35,738 nucleotides of DNA. It comes from Flavobacteriales bacterium MED-G22. Its GTDB lineage: Bacteria > Bacteroidota > Bacteroidia > Flavobacteriales > Flavobacteriaceae. Numbering within the stretch: position 1 is the stretch's first letter; each line of letters starts with the position of its first letter. Shown one piece after another: positions 32,687 through 35,738 of this stretch. The position numbers and the translations under genes were made by a program. The stretch covers positions 1 through 35,738 of the forward strand of contig NTKF01000010.1 of NCBI GenBank assembly GCA_002457295.1. The letters are read 5' to 3'. Under the pieces are notes generated by a model. That model made no database searches, was not told where the DNA came from, and worked only from the letters and a program-made list of their open reading frames with translations.

Positions 32687-34408
32687 CTAAACACCAAAAC
32701 CTGTCATTTGCTCTTTTACTTCATCTTGTATTCTAGCCTTAGATCCATCATTTAAAACTTCGTCCTTTATTAAAAGCGTAAAAGCAGCCAATCCATCAAT
32801 TCCAGCGTCTTTATTTACTTTATCACTTATCTCTTTAGCAATATTTTGAACATTATTCTCATCTGGTTCTATGTCAGTATTTAAAAAACGATTAACAGAA
32901 TTAATCATCACATTTTGACCCTGCCTTTGAAGGTCTTCGAGTCTTGTTGCAAGTGAATCGATACTTGCTATTCCAGAACCTCGAACCGATGGTAATTCTA
33001 GAGCCCATAAAAATTCTATGGCTGCATCATCCTTTTGTTCAAAAGCTTTTTTGCAAACCTCTTCAGAATTTATGTCTTTTTTATTTCCCTGACCCCCTGG
33101 CAAACTTCTCATCCACTGCATCCACCTTTTAGGTGTGGTGACAAGCGTTTTAAGTCCACTTACAATTGTTTGAAAAATTGTAATTGCAAGACTAGCTGCC
33201 TGAGTAAGAACATCCGGAACTAATTTTAATATTGAATTAATAAAATCGAGAACATTTGTTGCAAAGCTAGCTCCCTCCTTAAGAAATCCCTTAAATAATT
33301 TGTCTATAGTATAAGTCTTAATTTTTTTGTTTTCGTCGATTTCTGAAATAACTCCATCACCTTCCGATTTATTCAAGTTTAAGAAAGCATTAAATTTACT
33401 TATCATCGCTCTTAACGAATTAAAGGCTGCAGTAAAGGAACTTGCAATACTGGTTATAGACGAAATAATTCCAGCTGCAACTTTTCCAAACATTTTATCC
33501 ATTGCTGTCTGAATCAGCGCTGAAGGACCAACGGTTTCTTTATCCGGATTTTGGAGTGTTTGGGCGTTTGTGGAAATTGCATCCCCTTGATCCTTTAAGG
33601 TTGTTAATTCGTCTTTGACTTTACTAGCAGCACCTACCTTTTCCTTTAATTCAAGTTTTTCACTTACCTCGGCATCCTCTGCCTCGTCTCCTTCTAGTTG
33701 TACAGTGGTATTTGAGGAAACTGCTAATTGAGATGTTGATAGATTGGTTTGGTTTGCCTCTTTCAACTGATAACTTTCATCGCTAGTTGAAGAAAAATTC
33801 ATGGCTTTTGCCCCCATTTGATCAGCTTCTTTTTCTAAAGCTTCACTATCATTAATTTTTACACCCTTTTTTTGTACAGTTGGTTTAACTCTTCCTTGTT
33901 TTTGTTGTGCAACGTGCCAAGCCTCATGAGGAAGATGTTTTTCTTTTCCTGGCCCTAAATGAATATCATTTCCTTGCGCATATGCGTGTGCTTCAAGTTG
34001 TGCCGGCTTGTCAGAATTTCTGTGAACTTTGACGTCATCTAGCGATTGCCCTGAAAGATTCTCAACTCCAGATTTTAATTTATTAGGCAGACCCGTTTTA
34101 TTTTCTTTAAATTGAGTAACACCTGAAGTATTAGAATAATAATTTGTTGCTTTTTGCTGTGCTTTTAGTTGTATTTCTTTAAGGGTTGAAATACTATCAG
34201 TTTTAGAAGCATCAGCGGTCTCTTGAAATTGATATAATTTTTTGTTTGTTGGGCTTTCATCTGCTGCCAGCTGTGTTGTCGATAAAGAAAAGCCATTGGG
34301 ACCATACTCTGAAAGAGCAGCCTCTGATGTTGTATCATTTTCATTTGTAGCAACTTCTGACTTCTGAACAATATTTTCTTGTTCTTGATCATTTTCGAAT
34401 TCAGCCAT
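32687..34408 (-). CDS. eCIS-core (DUF4157) domain protein, possible contractile-injection cargo
   Basis: 573 residues, no signal peptide. After a low-complexity acidic N-terminus (to about 75) comes the eCIS core domain at about 105-183: LPNKLKSGVENLSGQSLDDVKVHRNSDKP, AYAQGNDIHLGPG and the zinc-protease-like LPHEAWHVAQQKQG (HEAWH, 161-165), followed by SEALEKEADQMGAKAM with a Glu in the place of a third ligand. The remainder is helical, with an Ala/Ser/Ile-rich hydrophobic stretch at about 300-430 and an Asp/Lys-rich end. DUF4157 proteins are found with extracellular contractile injection systems, where they are thought to be loaded cargo or toxins, and in surface toxins. No sheath, tube or baseplate gene is in the window, so it is an orphan here. 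The C-terminal activity is unrecognised. Confidence 0.85.
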   Translation of the reverse strand: MAEFENDQEQENIVQKSEVATNENDTTSEAALSEYGPNGFSLSTTQLAADESPTNKKLYQFQETADASKTDSISTLKEIQLKAQQKATNYYSNTSGVTQFKENKTGLPNKLKSGVENLSGQSLDDVKVHRNSDKPAQLEAHAYAQGNDIHLGPGKEKHLPHEAWHVAQQKQGRVKPTVQKKGVKINDSEALEKEADQMGAKAMNFSSTSDESYQLKEANQTNLSTSQLAVSSNTTVQLEGDEAEDAEVSEKLELKEKVGAASKVKDELTTLKDQGDAISTNAQTLQNPDKETVGPSALIQTAMDKMFGKVAAGIISSITSIASSFTAAFNSLRAMISKFNAFLNLNKSEGDGVISEIDENKKIKTYTIDKLFKGFLKEGASFATNVLDFINSILKLVPDVLTQAASLAITIFQTIVSGLKTLVTTPKRWMQWMRSLPGGQGNKKDINSEEVCKKAFEQKDDAAIEFLWALELPSVRGSGIASIDSLATRLEDLQRQGQNVMINSVNRFLNTDIEPDENNVQNIAKEISDKVNKDAGIDGLAAFTLLIKDEVLNDGSKARIQDEVKEQMTGFGV

Positions 34409-34420
34409 AATATTTTTTAA

Positions 34421-34468
34421 AACCTAGCTGATACTTCTGCGTTAGATCAAATAATCTTGGTCTAGGTT
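34421..34468 (-). promoter_or_regulatory. Inverted repeat upstream of the DUF4157 gene
   Basis: AACCTAG at 34421-34427 and CTAGGTT at 34462-34468 form a perfect 7-base inverted repeat 13 bases before the ATG. It could be an operator or a leader hairpin; chance is not excluded. Confidence 0.3.
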
Positions 34469-34579
34469 ATTTTTATAAAAGTAACAATTTGGTTTAACAA
34501 ACAAATAATTTATAATAAATAAAAATCCAATCAATATGTTTATACCTCATCTAATTGGACAATCCTAGGAAACTTTTTT

Positions 34580-35360
34580 TTAAACTTCTTCATTTTCTTC
34601 ACTCCAGGTTTCCTTTCTTTTGTTAAGGTTTTCAGAATTATAAAGCTTGATGAACTCATCCAAATGTTGCATGGTCATCACACGTTTTTTTGGTGTGTGG
34701 TGAATATTAGTCCTGTAATCGTAGAACCAAATGTCTTTTGTCCAAGGGTCTTTACTTGCTGGTTTGTTGTTGAATAACAATACATTCGCTTTTACGCCAG
34801 GTGCGTAGAATATTCCTGTTGGCAAACGAAGAATGGTGTGTAATTCTGTGGTCTTTACTAATTGCTTTCTCACTTCTTCACCAGCACCTCCTTCAAACAA
34901 AACATTATCAGGTAATACAACCGCAGCTTCACCATTGATTTTAAGCATGGTTTTGATGTGCTGCACAAAGTTCAATTGCTTGTTAGAAGTCGTTTCCCAA
35001 AAGTCTTGACGGTTATAGCTCATGTCTTGCTTTTCGGCTTCACCCTCTTCATTGGTAATGGTAATACTACTTTTCTTACCAAAAGGGGGATTGGCTAAAA
35101 CGTAATCTACACGTGTTCCGTCATCAGAAATCAATGCATCTGCTGATTTGATAGGTGTATCACCATCTATTTCACCAATGTTGTGCAGATACATGTTCAT
35201 TAAGCACATTCTACGTGTATTGGCAACAATTTCATTACCACAAAAAGTTTCATTCTTTAGAAATGCTTTTTCTTGACAATCTAATTTATTATTATCAACA
35301 ATCCAATCGTAAGCCGCTAAAAAGAAACCACCAGTACCACAAGCAGGGTCAGCGATGGTT
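34580..35360 (-). pseudogene. hsdM: Type I restriction-modification methyltransferase (HsdM) fragment
   Basis: About 260 residues of the roughly 500 expected. The reading frame begins inside the catalytic domain at TIADPACGTGGFFLAAYDW (SAM motif I) and continues through VDYVLANPPFGKKS (catalytic NPPF), VVLPDNVLFEGGAGEEVRKQL and WFYDYRTN. It stops at KRKETWSEENEEV, where intact relatives continue with about 100 more residues. The N-terminal helical domain, and hsdS/hsdR, are absent. The left end runs into non-HsdM sequence before the DUF4157 gene; the right end meets a recombinase tail near 35360. Neither a start codon for the whole product nor a promoter remains, so it is a relic. A start at 35209 would lack motif I. 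Confidence 0.87.
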
Positions 35361-35462
35361 TTGATTAAAGCTCTGGGACACTCATCAATAAATGTTAGTT
35401 TGACTTATTTAAGAGGGTTAGAAGTTCCTGAACTTAATGAAGAGGATATGCCTGAGTTGTAA
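35361..35462 (+). pseudogene. C-terminal tail of a tyrosine recombinase
   Basis: The + strand frame reads LIKALGHSSINVSLTYLRGLEVPELNEEDMPEL and stops at TAA 35460-35462. ALGHSSINVSLTYLR is the box II signature of tyrosine recombinases, with the catalytic His and the nucleophile Tyr. Everything upstream, including the catalytic Arg box I, is missing: left of about 35360 the + strand is antisense to HsdM. It is too short for an independent gene and has no start. A terminator at 35468 follows at once, as expected for the natural 3' end of a recombinase gene. Confidence 0.8.
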
Positions 35463-35467
35463 TAAAA

Positions 35468-35489
35468 AACCCTCCCACTAGGGAGGGTT
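35468..35489. terminator. Bidirectional rho-independent terminator
   Basis: 9-bp stem AACCCTCCC / GGGAGGGTT with loop ACTA, preceded by AAAAAA and followed by ATTGTTTTG. It closes the recombinase tail on + and the partial gene at 35507 on - (T-run TTTTTTATT). Confidence 0.9.
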
Positions 35490-35506
35490 ATTGTTTTGCA
35501 AAACAA

Positions 35507-35738
35507 TTAATATCTATTTATAAGAACTCTAGTAAATGATTTTGAATACTCTGATGAAGTATCAAGTACTTTAGTAAACGCTGAAAAGGCCGCAGATTCA
35601 TTTTCACTTTGTGGGCCAAAATTAAATGCAGCATTTAAGTCAGAATAAGTCCCATATATATAAACACTCTCTCCGTTGTCTGTACCGTGAACAATTTGAC
35701 CCATTCCAACAAATCCATCAAACTTATACGACTTTATG
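35507..35738 (-). CDS. Partial protein of unknown function, C-terminal part
   Basis: The frame is open from the right edge to a stop at 35507: about 76 residues, starting ...IKSYKFDGFVGMGQIVHGTDNG and ending FTRVLINRY. It is rich in Ser, Phe, Asn and Asp without hydrophobic helices. The pattern DLNAAFNFGPQSENESAAFSAF is not familiar. The internal ATG at 35704 is probably not the start because the frame continues upstream. The terminator at 35468 lies just beyond it. The neighbourhood of a recombinase relic suggests it may belong to the same accessory region. Confidence 0.55.
   Translation of the reverse strand, partial: IKSYKFDGFVGMGQIVHGTDNGESVYIYGTYSDLNAAFNFGPQSENESAAFSAFTKVLDTSSEYSKSFTRVLINRY

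Noticed and set aside
35343..35404. HsdM frame continuing past 35360 with PRALIK, which looks like the conserved HsdM PRALI motif
   Set aside because: In intact HsdM about 15 residues separate PRALI from the DPACGTGG motif. Here these codons are the exact antisense of the recombinase LIKALG segment, so the match is probably coincidence or junction microhomology.

Overview
The window looks like a chromosomal stretch of a marine member of the Bacteroidota, most likely a flavobacterium. The DNA is AT-rich and genes lack clear Shine-Dalgarno sites. Many products are lipoproteins or carry signal peptides ending in ..AQ/..SQ. Four promoters fit the Bacteroidota -33/-7 pattern (TTTG, 19-20 bases, TAnnTTnG). 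Families such as YHYH, DUF1553/DUF1501, DUF6090-like and LVIVD proteins are typical of this group. All assignments come from reading sequence and motifs by eye; no database search was possible.

Layout. 1-527: start of a polytopic membrane protein that runs off the left edge. 0.7-4.4 kb: a sodium/solute symporter facing a GFOR-like oxidoreductase and a TIM-barrel sugar isomerase/epimerase, a likely sugar or polyol uptake and conversion module. 4.5-6.6 kb: a tight three-gene operon YHYH lipoprotein - YwqK/MORN lipoprotein - SCO1 family protein. 7.0-14.1 kb: a compact four-gene operon (gaps 5, 6 and 3 bases) with a DUF1549/DUF1553 cytochrome-like protein, a DUF1501 Tat protein, a beta-propeller and a DUF2231/c-heme/leucine-rich-repeat membrane protein, closed by a strong bidirectional terminator. 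14.2-17.5 kb: a SnoaL-like secreted protein, a formylglycine-type sulfatase and a TPR protein.

17.6-24.7 kb is an accessory-looking stretch of small secreted or membrane-anchored proteins: an esterase, two related predicted alpha/beta-barrel proteins, a second SnoaL-like lipoprotein, two DUF6090-like proteins and a PhyH dioxygenase, with a tRNA-Arg(CCT) in the middle. Four genes across 14-24 kb share nearly the same promoter and leader, suggesting a small co-regulated set. 24.9-27.0 kb holds an acyl-esterase-like hydrolase and an InlB-repeat lipoprotein. 27.3-31.6 kb is a same-strand group of a Big/LVIVD surface protein, a YVTN propeller with a His/Met-rich loop, a DCC-family thiol protein and a PepSY-type membrane protein, perhaps linked to metal or redox handling.

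31.9-35.7 kb is the most mosaic part: an FkbM-like methyltransferase, an orphan eCIS-core (DUF4157) protein, an HsdM fragment lacking both ends, and directly abutting it the C-terminal tail of a tyrosine recombinase on the opposite strand. This junction is either the scar of a rearranged type I restriction locus or an assembly join. The best candidates for something undescribed are the shared-promoter gene set, the orphan DUF4157 protein beside the restriction/recombinase relic, and the DUF1553/DUF1501/DUF2231 operon.
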